Shown: piece by piece, positions 7,917-18,000 of the stretch
Layout of the letters: every line of letters starts with the position of its first letter
Position numbering within the stretch: position 1 is the stretch's first letter
From: DATFDN01 sp963756495
Lineage (GTDB): Bacteria > Pseudomonadota > Alphaproteobacteria > Acetobacterales > Acetobacteraceae
Direction of reading: 5' to 3'
Length of the DNA: 64,000 bases
Assembly (NCBI GenBank): GCA_963756495.1
Contig: CAVWNS010000001.1
Span: 558,001 to 622,000 of the forward strand
The notes under the pieces: model-generated
What the model saw: the letters and a program-made list of their open reading frames with translations, nothing else
Databases searched by the model: none
What the model was told of the DNA's origin: nothing
Made by a program: the position numbers and the translations under genes

Positions 7917-8677
7917 AGCGCGCCCCCGAAATAGATCTCGGCGAGCCTGGGATCGGCGATGATGGCCTCCGGCGCCCCTTGCGCGAGCAGTCGGCCCTGG
8001 TGCAGGAACAGCATCTCATCGGCGATGCGCTGCACAACGCGGGTGTTGTGCTCGACCACCAGCAGGGTCTTGCCCTCGTCCTGCAAGCGCCGCAGCAGCG
8101 CCATGACGCGATCGAGCGCCCCGGCCGCGAGGCCCGAGGCGGGCTCGTCGAGCAGCAGAAGCTCGGCCCCGGTCGCCAGCACCCGCGCGATGGTCAGCAG
8201 CTTCTGCTCGCCGTACGAGAGATTGCGCACGAATTCGCGGGCACGCTCCGCGAGGCCGACATGGGCCAGGGTAGCGCGCGCCTCCTCGCGCCGCCGCGCC
8301 TGCACGCGCGCGGTGTGCAGCGGGCGGAAGATGGCGCCGAGCGGCTCCTCGGCGAACTGCGAGGGCAGCGCGATGGCGACGTTGTCGAGCGCGGTGAGGT
8401 CGGCGAACAGGCGCAGATTCTGGAAGGTGCGCGCGATGCCGGCGCGCACGATCGCCTGCGGACGCAGGCCGTTGAGCGCACGCGCCTGGAAGGTGACGCT
8501 GCCGGCGCCGGGGCGAAGAAAGCCAGTGATGACGTTGAAGATGGTCGTCTTGCCGGCGCCGTTCGGGCCGACCAGGCAGGTGATGCGGCCGCGCTCGATC
8601 GCGAAGCTTGTATCGGCCAGCGCCTGCAAGCCGCCGAAACTCACCGCGACGCCGGCGACCGCGAGATAGGCGCTCAC
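7913..8677 (-). CDS. livG: Branched-chain amino acid-type ABC transporter ATPase LivG
   Basis: This 254-residue ATPase partners LivF on the cytoplasmic side. Walker A is GPNGAGKTT, the signature region is NLSYGEQKLL and Walker B is LLLLDEPASGL. The segment VRAGIARTFQNLRLFADLTALDNV is characteristic of LivG. It overlaps livM at its 5' end and livF at its 3' end by four bases each, indicating translational coupling throughout the operon. Confidence 0.93.
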   Translation of the reverse strand: MSAYLAVAGVAVSFGGLQALADTSFAIERGRITCLVGPNGAGKTTIFNVITGFLRPGAGSVTFQARALNGLRPQAIVRAGIARTFQNLRLFADLTALDNVAIALPSQFAEEPLGAIFRPLHTARVQARRREEARATLAHVGLAERAREFVRNLSYGEQKLLTIARVLATGAELLLLDEPASGLAAGALDRVMALLRRLQDEGKTLLVVEHNTRVVQRIADEMLFLHQGRLLAQGAPEAIIADPRLAEIYFGGAL

Positions 8678-9537
8678 AGCCGCTCGCCCGCCAGGCCCTG
8701 CGGGCGGAACAGCATGAAGGCGATCAGCAGCACCCCGTAAGCGAGCTGGCGCACGGCGGCGGCGACGGAGGTGGGCAGCGCCACGAACGCCAGAATCTGC
8801 GGCAATGCGAGCAGCAGGAACGGTCCGATGATCGAGCCGGCGAGCGTGCGCGCGCCGCCCAGCACGACCATGCTCAGCAGCAGGATCGAGGCGTCGAGAT
8901 CGAAGGCGGACGGGTCAATGAAGCTCATGAAGGTCGCATACAGCCCACCCGCCACGCCGGCATAGGCGCCCGCCAGCGCGGCGGCGGAGACCTTGGCGCG
9001 CAGCACGCCCTTCCCGGCCGCGGCGACCGCCAGCTCGTCCTCGCGGATGGCGCGCAGCAGCCGCCCGAACGGGGCGCGCATCACCAGCCAGAAGCACAGG
9101 CACCCGAGCCCGGCGGCGACGGTGCTCAGCGCCAGGTATTGCATGGTGCTGGCGAGCTGGACGCCGAACAGGTCGGCGGGCGGGATGCCGGGCAGCCCGT
9201 TGGCCCCGCCCGTGCCGTCGGTCCAGTTGGTGTAGGCGGCGGTGGCGAGGAGCTGGATGCCGAACGAGGTGACGACGAAATAATCGCCCGCGACGCGCAG
9301 GCTGGGCAGCGTGATCAGGACGTTCAGCGCCACGCAGGCGACGATTGCGATGCACGTCGCCGGCAGGAAGCCGAGCGTGCCGCTCAGCAGGAAGTTGCTG
9401 ACGATATAGGCGCCGACGCCGAACACCGCCGCTTGGCTGACGGAGAAGATGCCGACCACGCCGACCAGCAGGTTCGTCGACAGGCCCAGCAGGACGTAGA
9501 TCTCGGCCAGCACGACATAGGAGGCGAAGAAGTCCAC
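8674..9537 (-). CDS. livM: Branched-chain amino acid-type ABC transporter permease LivM
   Basis: This 287-residue polytopic membrane protein forms half of the channel. It has about eight hydrophobic segments. The LivM/LivH loop is seen as FGRLLRAIREDELAVAAAGKGVLRAKV, where the permease contacts the ATPases, followed by FMSFIDPSAFDLDASILLLSMVVLGG, typical of LivM. It sits 1 bp after livH. Confidence 0.92.
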   Translation of the reverse strand: MDFFASYVVLAEIYVLLGLSTNLLVGVVGIFSVSQAAVFGVGAYIVSNFLLSGTLGFLPATCIAIVACVALNVLITLPSLRVAGDYFVVTSFGIQLLATAAYTNWTDGTGGANGLPGIPPADLFGVQLASTMQYLALSTVAAGLGCLCFWLVMRAPFGRLLRAIREDELAVAAAGKGVLRAKVSAAALAGAYAGVAGGLYATFMSFIDPSAFDLDASILLLSMVVLGGARTLAGSIIGPFLLLALPQILAFVALPTSVAAAVRQLAYGVLLIAFMLFRPQGLAGERL

Positions 9538-9538
9538 C

Positions 9539-10399
9539 TCAGGCGTTCGCGAACAGGCCGCGCGGGCGGAACAGCATGAAGACCACGAAGATGAAGAACG
9601 TCACGCCGATGCTCCACTCGCCCGGCATGACGATCAGCGACAGGTTCTGCAAGACGACGATGACGACCGACAGCGCGAAGGCGCCGGTCAGGCTGCCGAT
9701 GCCGCCGGCGATCATGGCGATGGTCGCGGTCAGTAGCGGGGTGATCCCGCCATAGGGTTGCAGGCCGAGGTCGAACGGCACCAGCACGCCGGGCAGGCAC
9801 ACGACCGCGGAGGCGATCGCGACCACATAGACATGCACGGCGCGCGGCTCCAGCCGGGTGATCTCGGCGAGGAAGGGATTGGAGGCGACGGCGCGGATGC
9901 GCTTGCCGAGGATGGTGCGGCGCGCGAACCAGAGCACGGCGGCGAAGGCCAGCAGGCTGAGCCCGAGCGTCGCGAGTTGCGCGGCGCTCAGCCGGATGCC
10001 GCCCACCCCGAACGTGCGCGCGGCCCAGGCGCTGGGAAATTGCAGGATGTCAGCCGAATAGACGGCCGCGATGACGTTCTGGATGACGGCGAGCGCGCCA
10101 AGCGAGGCGATCAGGATGCCGAGATGCGTGGCCCCTCGCCGCTCCAGCCGCCCATAGAGTTGGTGCTGGATCAGCGCGCCGAGCGCCGTGCAGACGGCCA
10201 TCGCCAGGATCAGCGCGAGCGGGTCCGGCACGCCGCGCATGGCGAGGCTCCAGGCGACGTAGCCGCCCAAGGTGTAAACGCCGGCGTGGGCGACATGGAA
10301 GATCTTCGTGGTCGAGTACACCAGCGCGAAGCTGACGGCGACGACCCCCAGCGCGCAGCCGGTGACGATGCCGTTCAGCAAAAGCTGGAGCGCGAGCAT
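9539..10399 (-). CDS. livH: Branched-chain amino acid-type ABC transporter permease LivH
   Basis: This 286-residue membrane permease begins LLNGIVTGCALGVVAVSFALVYSTTKIFHVAHAG, the hallmark LivH N-terminus. The ATPase-contact loop RRTILGKRIRAVASNP is near residue 170. It is the partner of LivM in the same operon. The start is 13 bp after the substrate-binding protein gene. Confidence 0.93.
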   Translation of the reverse strand: MLALQLLLNGIVTGCALGVVAVSFALVYSTTKIFHVAHAGVYTLGGYVAWSLAMRGVPDPLALILAMAVCTALGALIQHQLYGRLERRGATHLGILIASLGALAVIQNVIAAVYSADILQFPSAWAARTFGVGGIRLSAAQLATLGLSLLAFAAVLWFARRTILGKRIRAVASNPFLAEITRLEPRAVHVYVVAIASAVVCLPGVLVPFDLGLQPYGGITPLLTATIAMIAGGIGSLTGAFALSVVIVVLQNLSLIVMPGEWSIGVTFFIFVVFMLFRPRGLFANA

Positions 10400-10412
10400 G
10401 CGCCCGCCCGCC

Positions 10413-11516
10413 CTACTCCGCCGTCCCCTTGGCGATCGGCACGTCCTTGCCGTCCTTGAACTCGCTGATGGCGATCGGAACGGTCGCGGTGTTCGAGTTG
10501 AAGGTCATCGGGATCAGGCCGGTGAAGCTCTTGATCGCGAACAGCGTCTCATGCATCGCCTCGCCGGTGATCGGCTTCTTGTCCCCAGCCAGCTTGTCGA
10601 GCACGGTCAGCGCGATCTGCGCCGCGTTGTAGTACTGGCGGGCGAAGAAATCCATGTCGGCGCCGAAGCGCTGATGGAAGGCGGCGGCAAGCTCGGGCGG
10701 GGCATCGATCTGCACCTGGGTGTGCACGAATCCCTGCGCGGACGGATCGGCGATCGCCTGCGGATCGGCGAAGAACGAGGTGCCGGCGACGAGGAAGCGC
10801 GGGTTCATCTGATGCACCTGATCGGCCAGCGGCACCATGCCCGCGGTGATCGAGACGAACAGCACGTCGGGGTTGCCGCCCGACAGCTTGAGCAGCGCCG
10901 GCCGGTAGTCGGTCTGGCCAAACTGCGCCGGCTCCTGCGACAGGATCGTGCCGCCGGCCTTCTTGAAGTCGGCGATGAAGTCGTCGCGTCCGCCGATGCC
11001 GGCAGCGTCGTTCTCGAACAGCACCGAGGCGGTCTTGCGGCCCTGACCCACCAGCCAGCGGCTGAGCACCGTCACCTCGTCGCCGGTGGACGGGAGCGTG
11101 TTGACCAGATAGGGCGAGGCCGTGCGCAGCTTGTCGGACTGCGCGCCGGCATTGATGAGCAGGATTTTCTTGCGCGTGGCGAGCGGCGCCATCGCCAGCG
11201 ACGGGCCGGAATAGCCGGTGAAGATCATCGGGACGTGCTGGAGATCGACCAGCTTGTTGAAGCTCAGCACGGACTGGTCGGGCTTGGCCTGGTTGTCCTC
11301 GAAGAGCACCTCGAGCTTGTTGCCGCCCACGCCGCCATGCGCGTTGGCCTGCTCGATCGCGAACTGGACTCCGCGCATCTCCTGGGTGCCGACCACCGCG
11401 CCGGGGCCGGTCAGCGGCAGGATGGCCCCGAGCCGGATCGTCTCCGCCCGTGCCGTGCCGGCGAAGGCCAGAGACATCGCCGCCGCTGTCAGCCACGCGC
11501 GCGCCCGCTGCCGCAT
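10413..11516 (-). CDS. ABC transporter substrate-binding protein, LivK type
   Basis: This 367-residue periplasmic binding protein opens with a Sec signal peptide, hydrophobic at residues 8-22 and ending in ARA before ETIRLG. The mature part starts with IRLGAILPLTGPGAVVG and follows the type I periplasmic fold (peripla_BP_6). It is the first gene of the operon and gives the importer its specificity. The ligand cannot be named from sequence; members bind branched-chain amino acids, amides, urea or aromatic acids. Proximity to a catabolic cluster fits uptake of a growth substrate. Confidence 0.9.
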   Translation of the reverse strand: MRQRARAWLTAAAMSLAFAGTARAETIRLGAILPLTGPGAVVGTQEMRGVQFAIEQANAHGGVGGNKLEVLFEDNQAKPDQSVLSFNKLVDLQHVPMIFTGYSGPSLAMAPLATRKKILLINAGAQSDKLRTASPYLVNTLPSTGDEVTVLSRWLVGQGRKTASVLFENDAAGIGGRDDFIADFKKAGGTILSQEPAQFGQTDYRPALLKLSGGNPDVLFVSITAGMVPLADQVHQMNPRFLVAGTSFFADPQAIADPSAQGFVHTQVQIDAPPELAAAFHQRFGADMDFFARQYYNAAQIALTVLDKLAGDKKPITGEAMHETLFAIKSFTGLIPMTFNSNTATVPIAISEFKDGKDVPIAKGTAE

Positions 11517-11577
11517 GAGCGTCCTCCCGTTCCGATGCGTTTCTCGATGGGCCTCTACGGCCCGATACGGAAGCCGG

Positions 11578-12469
11578 TCAAGCGTCCTCGGGGTCGGGCT
11601 CCTCCTGCTCGGCCTCGCGGCGGAGCCGGCGGAAGCTGCGCACGCTGAAGGGCAGCATGACGAGGTAGATCAGCCCGAGCCCGGCGAGCGCCGCCCAGGG
11701 ATCGGCGACCAGCACCGCAGCGAATACCCCGACGCCCAGCAGGACGGGCAGGCACGTACTCCGCCGGCACCTTGAAGTTCTTGAAGCTCCACACGGGCAA
11801 CGTGGAGACGCAGAGGAAGCCGGTGCCGATCAGGAACAGGGCGCAGAATGCCGGCGCATGGGCGAGCGCGATCAGCCAGCCGAGCCCGAGCGCGCGTCCT
11901 TCCAGGCCGAGAAACAGCGGCAGCAGCGCGAGCCCCGCACCGGCCGGCGCCGGCACGCCGGTGAAGAAGTTGTAGGCGTAGGCAGGCCCCGGCCCGGCGT
12001 CGAGCGAGGCGTTGAAGCGCGCCAGGCGCAGCGCCACGCAGACGGCGAAGAACAGGCAGGGCACGAAGCCGAACGGCCCCAGCCGTTGCATCGACCACAA
12101 GTAAAGCACGAAGGCAGGCGCCACGCCGAAGCCCATGAAATCGGCGAGGCTGTCGAACTCCGCGCCGAAACGCGAGACCGCCTTCAGCAGCCGGGCCAGC
12201 CGTCCGTCCAGCCCATCGATGCAGCCGGCGACGGTGATTGCCACTGCCGCCGCCCCGAACCGTCCGTCCAGGGCGAAGCGCACCGAAGTTAGCCCCGCGC
12301 AGAGCCCGATCAGGGTCAGGATATTGGGAATGATGCGGTTGAAGGACGGGCCCTTGAAGCGGGGCCGCTCGCGCGGACGCAGGCGTCGGCGCAGGCGCCG
12401 CACGCGCGACAGGTGCGCCCCCTCCGGGCGCCGCTGCTCCGGCCAGTCGGGCCGGCGCTGCTCGGTCAC
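11578..12469 (-). pseudogene. pssA: Phosphatidylserine synthase PssA, broken by one extra base
   Basis: This should make phosphatidylserine from CDP-diacylglycerol and serine in the membrane. The CDP-alcohol phosphatidyltransferase motif is present as CIDGLDGRLARLLKAVSRFGAEFDSLADF, and several hydrophobic segments follow. The frame breaks at about 11750-11754 in KVPAEYV. Dropping one base restores LPVLLGVGVF, a further membrane helix and an acidic tail, giving 296 residues in total. The GTG start at 12469 overlaps the psd stop as GTGA, the usual psd-pssA coupling. The defect is either a sequence error or a truncation of the last ~55 residues; the catalytic core is intact in both cases. Confidence 0.85.
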
Positions 12470-13137
12470 GTCGGCAGTTCCGCGATCACCGTCTCGCCGC
12501 CGATCATGGTCTGGCCCACCGCGACAAGCGGGCGCACGCCCTCGGGCAGGTAGAGATCGGTGCGGCTGCCGAAGCGGATGATGCCGAGGCGGTTGCCGGC
12601 GCGCACCAGGTCGCCCTCGTGCAGGTCGCACAGGATGCGCCGCGCGATCAGGCCGGCAATCTGCACCACCGCGATCTCCCGCCCGTCGGGCAGGCGGATG
12701 GCGAGGGCGTTGCGCTCGTTGCGCTCGCTCGCCTTGTCCAGGCTCGCGTTGACGAACGCGCCGTGCCGGTAGGCGATGCGCGTTACCGTGCCGTCCGCCG
12801 GCACGCGGTTCACATGCACGTCGAGCACGGAGAGGAAGATGCCGACCCGCCAGCGCGGCGTGGGGCCGAGACCCAGCTCCGACGGCGGAACGGCGGGCGC
12901 GATCGCGACCACCTTGCCGTCGGCCGGCGCCACCAGCGCATCCGTCCGGCCGGGCGGCACGCGCTCGGGGTCGCGGAAGAAGTAGAGGCTGAACAGCGTG
13001 AACAGGCCGGCGATCCAGGTGAGCCAGTGGGAGAGCACCAAGCCCACCACCCACAGGACGATGCCGCCGGCGATGAAGGCCCAGCCGGCGCGGTGCGGCG
13101 GCGCCACGACCAGGCGGAGCGTGTCGGCGACAGACAT
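12466..13137 (-). CDS. psd: Phosphatidylserine decarboxylase proenzyme
   Basis: This 223-residue short-form decarboxylase converts phosphatidylserine to phosphatidylethanolamine. It has two N-terminal membrane segments (about residues 18-50), then LYFFRDPERVPP and APADGKV. The self-cleavage site is seen as Gly190-Ser191 in IIRFGSRTDLYLP; cleavage there creates the pyruvoyl group. It is followed directly by pssA, so the two last steps of phosphatidylethanolamine synthesis share a transcript. Confidence 0.93.
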   Translation of the reverse strand: MSVADTLRLVVAPPHRAGWAFIAGGIVLWVVGLVLSHWLTWIAGLFTLFSLYFFRDPERVPPGRTDALVAPADGKVVAIAPAVPPSELGLGPTPRWRVGIFLSVLDVHVNRVPADGTVTRIAYRHGAFVNASLDKASERNERNALAIRLPDGREIAVVQIAGLIARRILCDLHEGDLVRAGNRLGIIRFGSRTDLYLPEGVRPLVAVGQTMIGGETVIAELPT

Positions 13138-13158
13138 GAGGCGCCGGTTATGGTCGCA

Positions 13159-14212
13159 TCACTTGGCCCGTTCAAGCGTGCCGGATGTGTCGCGGCCCGG
13201 CATGCCGAACACTTGGCCGGGGTAGATCAGGTTCGGGTTGCGGATCTGCGCGCGGTTGGCCCGGTAGATCGACGACATACCGCATGCCGGTGCCGTAGGT
13301 CGCGCGGGCGATGCGCCACAGATTCTCCCCTGGCTGGACCATGACGCTGCCCGGACGGAGATCGCGTCCCGCCAGATCCTCGCGCAGGAACGGCAGCTCG
13401 ATGCGTGCCACGACCTTCCCGCCGGGCCCGATCTGGTCCAGGCGCATCCGGTGCCGGCCGGGCGCGAGCGGCGTGGCGGGGCTGAGGCTCCAGCGGCCGT
13501 CGGAGCCGGTGAGCGCCTCGCCGGCCGGATGGTTGTCGACATAGACCCGCACCCGCGAACCGGGCGGGGCGGTGCCGGCGAATTGCGCCTTTCCGTGCTG
13601 GTCGTAGTCCAGCGCCCCCATCCCGAGATGACCGGGCTGCGCCATGCCGGGCCCCTGCAAGGCGCGCGGGGCGCCCGGCCCGAGCAGCACGGCCAGCGGC
13701 GGCGCGGCGGCCGCTTGGGTGGGCGCCCCGGCTTCGCGCGGCGGCACCGCCAGCACGACGCTGCTCGCGCCTGCCTGCTCCGCGCCCCCGCCCGGCGGCC
13801 GGGCGGACAGAGTGAGTTCGCCCACACCCGGCGGCAGCGGCACCGCGGGGACGAGCACGAAGGCGCCCTGGTCATCGGCCCGCGCCCGGCCAAGCTCCGT
13901 CGTGCCCTCACGCACCGTCACCTCCGCGCCCGGCGCGGCACGGCCGGCGATGACGACGCTGCCGTCGGGGGCGACGCGGACCACGTCGAAGCGGGGCGGC
14001 GCGGGCGTCGGCGCGGCAGTGCTGGCGGCGGGGGGGATCTGCGCGACGGCGGGAGACGGGCTCGGGGCCGGACCAGACTGCGACAGGTCGGTGTCCCACC
14101 AACGACCGAGGCCGAGCACGAGACCCAGTGCGACCGCCAACAGGGCAAGCAGCCCGACTGGCAGCCAGCGCAGGACCGGGGACCGGGTTGCCGGCGAGGC
14201 CATCGGGCGCAA
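13159..14212 (-). pseudogene. Membrane-anchored LysM protein, broken by one extra base
   Basis: The N-terminus has one membrane segment (about residues 15-34), then a Pro/Ala-rich linker. Repeated beta-sandwich (Ig-like) stretches follow, such as RVRVYVDNHPAGEALTGSDG. A C-terminal LysM domain (VQPGENLWRIARATYGTG) probably binds peptidoglycan. The frame breaks at about 13276-13282. Removing one base restores IYRANRAQIRNPNLIYPGQVF, the second half of LysM, for a total of 350 residues. It lies just upstream of psd. Like pssA it carries one extra base, which could be a sequence error. Confidence 0.82.
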
Positions 14213-14331
14213 CCGTACGCCGCGTCCTGCGGCGCCGCAACCGTTCCCCTTGCGGGACGCGCCCGGAGCGGCATCTTTCCCGTGTGCGAAGCCATGAAAC
14301 GAGACGGACGACGGGCGGGACGCGGTCCTCG

Positions 14332-14977
14332 GTGCGCGTGTGGGACGCGCCGATCCGGCTGTTTCATTGGGGAATCGTGGTGCTCGTGTTCACCAGCTGG
14401 CTCACCCAGTACCGAGGACTGGATGTCGGCGCATTTCGTCGCCGGATACACGATGTTCGCCGCGCTGCTGTTCCGGCTTGTCTGGGGTTTCATCGGCAGC
14501 GACACCGCCCGTTTCCGTCGCTTCCTCAAGAGCCCACTTGCCGCGTGGACGCACCTGATGGCGTTCCGCCGTCGCGAGCCGGACCGCGAGATCGGCCACA
14601 ACGCGGCCGGCGGCTGGATGGTGCTGGTGATGCTGCTGCTGCTCGCCGTGCAGGTCGGCACCGGGCTGTGCGCCAACAACGACGTGGACGTGCAGGGTCC
14701 GCTGGCCGAGCGCGTCGGCGGGGACTGGAGCGACTGGCTGACCCATGTGCATGCGCTGACCTTCACCGCGATCGAGGCCGCCGTGGTGCTGCACGTCGCG
14801 GCGGTGCTGGCCTACATGCTGGTCAAGCGGCACGACCTGGTGCGGCCGATGATCACCGGCAGAAAGCGCATGGCGGAAGTCTCAAAGCCACCCCGGATGC
14901 GCAGCCCGCTACTGGCCGTGGCGGTACTGGCCCTGGCCGGGGGCGTGGTGGCGATCGTGGTGATGGTGGGATCGTAG
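14332..14977 (+). pseudogene. Cytochrome b561-type membrane protein, broken by one extra base
   Basis: This is a four-helix di-haem b561/hydrogenase b-type electron carrier. It opens with VRVWDAPIRLFHWGI, whose His is a haem ligand; other likely ligands lie in SAHFVAGYTMFAALLFRLVWGFIGSD and in WLTHVHALTF and VVLHVAAV. The frame breaks at about 14413-14416. Deleting one G in the CGAGGACTGG stretch joins QYR to DWMSAHF and gives 214 residues. A GTG at 14332 is the likely start; an upstream ATG at 14294 is in the other frame. The partner dehydrogenase is not nearby. Confidence 0.8.
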
Positions 14978-15027
14978 GGGCGGAGAAGGCCGCGATGCCT
15001 GGTCGCCCTGCCCGCCCCCTACCCGCC

Positions 15028-18000
15028 CTATGCCGGAGCTGGCGCCCGCGCGGGCCGGACGCGGGCGGATCGGCGTCCCGGCGTCGGCGCTTGCGGAGGC
15101 TCCATGCCCATCAGCGCGCGATGGATCGCCGCCGAATTTGGGGCGGCGGATGTCGCGGCCGCGCGATCGGACGAGACCGCCGGCGCGGCCAGGGCCGCCT
15201 CGATCGCCCGCAGCACCGCGCCGGCCTCGATCGGGAACGGGAAGACGGCGCCGAACCCGGACTTGCGTACCCGATCGGCCGGGGCACCAAGGTCCGGCAC
15301 CAGGGGAAACAGGCCGGCGGCAACGGCCTCGCTCAATGTATAGGAGTAGGTTTCGGGCCAGATGTGGAGGAACAGCGCGACCCGCCCCTCGGCCTGGGCC
15401 AGCAGCGCCGGCTGCTCCCACGGCTCGTACGCGCCGGTGATCAGTACGTTGCCAAGCGCGCGCAACTCAGCGTCGATGTCGGTGTGGCCGATGACGCGGA
15501 AGCGCAGGTCCGGGTGGCTCAGCCGCGCGCGGCGGGCGATCTCGGCCAGCTTGGCCGAGCCCTTGTGCGGGCCGAGTTCGCCCAGCAGGACGATCTCGCG
15601 GCTGGCGGGATCGCGCGCGGGCGGTGGCGCGGGGGTGCCGGGCGGCTCGGGGTGCAGCGCGGCGGTGAGCGCAAGGTCCGGCCAGATCCGGCGCAGGTAC
15701 GAAGCAGCGCTTTCCGACGGCGCGACCACATGGCGGAACGCACCGAGCAGCGCGCCGAAGGTCGTACGGTGCTCCTGCGGCGTCAGCGCGTCGAGGCGCG
15801 ATGCCTCATGCGGGCCGGCGGCGGCAATGCAGCGCCGGCATGTGTCGGGCGCCGCCACGTCGCAGAACTGTCCGGCGGCGTCGATCATGGTGACGCGCGG
15901 GCAGAGCGGGTAGAAATCGTGCGCGTAGTAGATGGCGTGGCGGCCACCGACCCAGCTGGTGAGGCCGCTCAGGAAGTCCTGCTGGAATCCGAGGACCTGG
16001 TGGACCAGGACGTGGGTGATGCGCGCCGCTGACAGCAGGTTGAACAGCGAAGCGGTCTCGTTGGGAGCGAACACGGCACGCAACGCCGGCATCTGGGCCT
16101 CCAGCTCGATCATCCCGTCGGCGCGGCAGCTGAGGGTGAGCTTGCGCGCGCCGGCGTAACCGGTCGCCGCCTCGATGTCGGCCAGCGCCTTGCGCGTGCC
16201 GCCGGCGAGCCAGTTCGTCACTACCAGGGCGAACGCGGTTTCCGCATCGGCCTTGCGCAGCCGCGCTGCGTCCAGCGGCCAGCGCGCCCGCCGCAAGCCC
16301 TCCGCACGCTCGAAGGACATCACCAGCGGCGTGTATTCGGGATACATCCGGCCCAGGCGCGCCATGTTGGTCTGCATCAGCGCCGCTTTCTCGCCGCCGA
16401 AGGAGACGCTCTCGCGATGCTCCACGAAGGCACCGGCGGCGGCGACGTTGCGGAAGCCGAGATCGGCGACGCGCTGGCAGAAATCGTTCTCCTCGCCGTA
16501 GCCGCGCCCGAACGACTCGTCGAACCCGCCCGCCAGTTCCAGCGCCTCACGCCGGATCAACATGCAGAAGCCATGGCCGGTGGGGACGTCGATCGCGACA
16601 CCGCCACTGGTTTCCCGCGCGGCGGCGGCCACGTCGGCCCAGTCCATGTCGGACAGCGCCGCGTTCGGCAGGCTGGGATGGGGGTAGGAGAAGATCGTGG
16701 CGTTGTTGGAGAGCGCGGTGACGGTGCCGATGTCGGGCGCGGAGCCGGCGATGCGGCACATCTCGTCGAACACGCCGGGAAACACCCGCGTGTCGGAGTT
16801 CAGCAACAGCACGTCGCCTTGCCGGCAGGCCGCGATGCCGCGATTGACCGAGCGGACGAAGCCCTGGTTCTCGGCGTTGTCGAGCAGGTAAACGCCCGCC
16901 TCGCGCGCGTACCACGCCAGCAGCGCGTACATGCCCTCGTCGGGGGAGCGATCGTTGACGAGCACGACCGCGTCACGGTCGGGGTCGCGGGTTGCCATGA
17001 CGCTGGCCACGCAGGCTTGGGTGATCGCCACGTCGCGATACACCGGGATCACGATGGCGAGCCGCCGTCCGTTCACCGGCGAGCCAGCGGCGGAGGGATC
17101 GGGGAGGCGCACGCGCGCCCGCTCCGCGCTCTGGCGTCGGCGCGCGACGAATTCGGCCAGCATCTGGCGCAGCAGCACGCGCTCGGCGGGCGTCATCGCC
17201 GCGTCTGCCTGGAACCGACGGCCGATGCGCCGCGCCGCCTCGATCGCGCTCGTGCGGTCCTCGATCACGAACGGCCCGTCGAACAGCTCGACATCGGTGC
17301 CAGCGAGGCGGACGGAGTAGGCGTGGCGCGCACCGTCATCGGCGGGCGGGTCGAGAGCGATGTCGAATCCGACTCGCCAGGCGTGCGGATAACGCTCGCG
17401 CACGTCCGTGCGCGGCAGATTGCACGTCCCTTCCCCGACCTGCACGCCGTCGCGGAATACTTGAAGTTGCAGAGTCCGGGCCGGCGCGTCCGGCGATAGC
17501 AGCCAGCCACCACAGCGCAGCGGGCTCAGCGCATCGAGATAGCCGTCCAGGCGCATGGCGCAGCGCGCCTCGGCGAAGCGTACCCCGTTGGCGAAAGCCC
17601 GCAGGATTAGGTCGGAGCGGCCGAAGCAGGCCGGATCGAGCGCCACCGAGAAGCGGGCGGGCGGGCAGAGCGGGTCGGCGTTGTCGGAGCCCGGGACGGC
17701 CTCGGCCTCGCCCAGCAGCGCGCCGTCCTGGTCGCGGATCTGGACGAGCGTGCCGGCGAACCCATCCACCCGCTCGCTCAGCCAGCCGGACGCGACGTCC
17801 CCGGCAACGGACAAGGCGCCATCGAAGCGTCCCGGCCCGACCAGGATCGGCGAGCCCACCACTTCCATGCCATCGGCGGAGACGTGCAGCGCGTCGGCTC
17901 GTCCGATCCGGCGGACGGCGACGCGGAACCCAAATGTCGTGCGGCCACGGCCAAGGCAGGCGAGGTCGGGACGTTCCTCATTGGCAAGACCGCGCGCGAG

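Noticed and set aside
11555..13054. 499-codon minus-strand frame spanning psd and pssA
   Set aside because: Its upstream half is the wrong frame of psd. Only the part from 12469 onward is real pssA.
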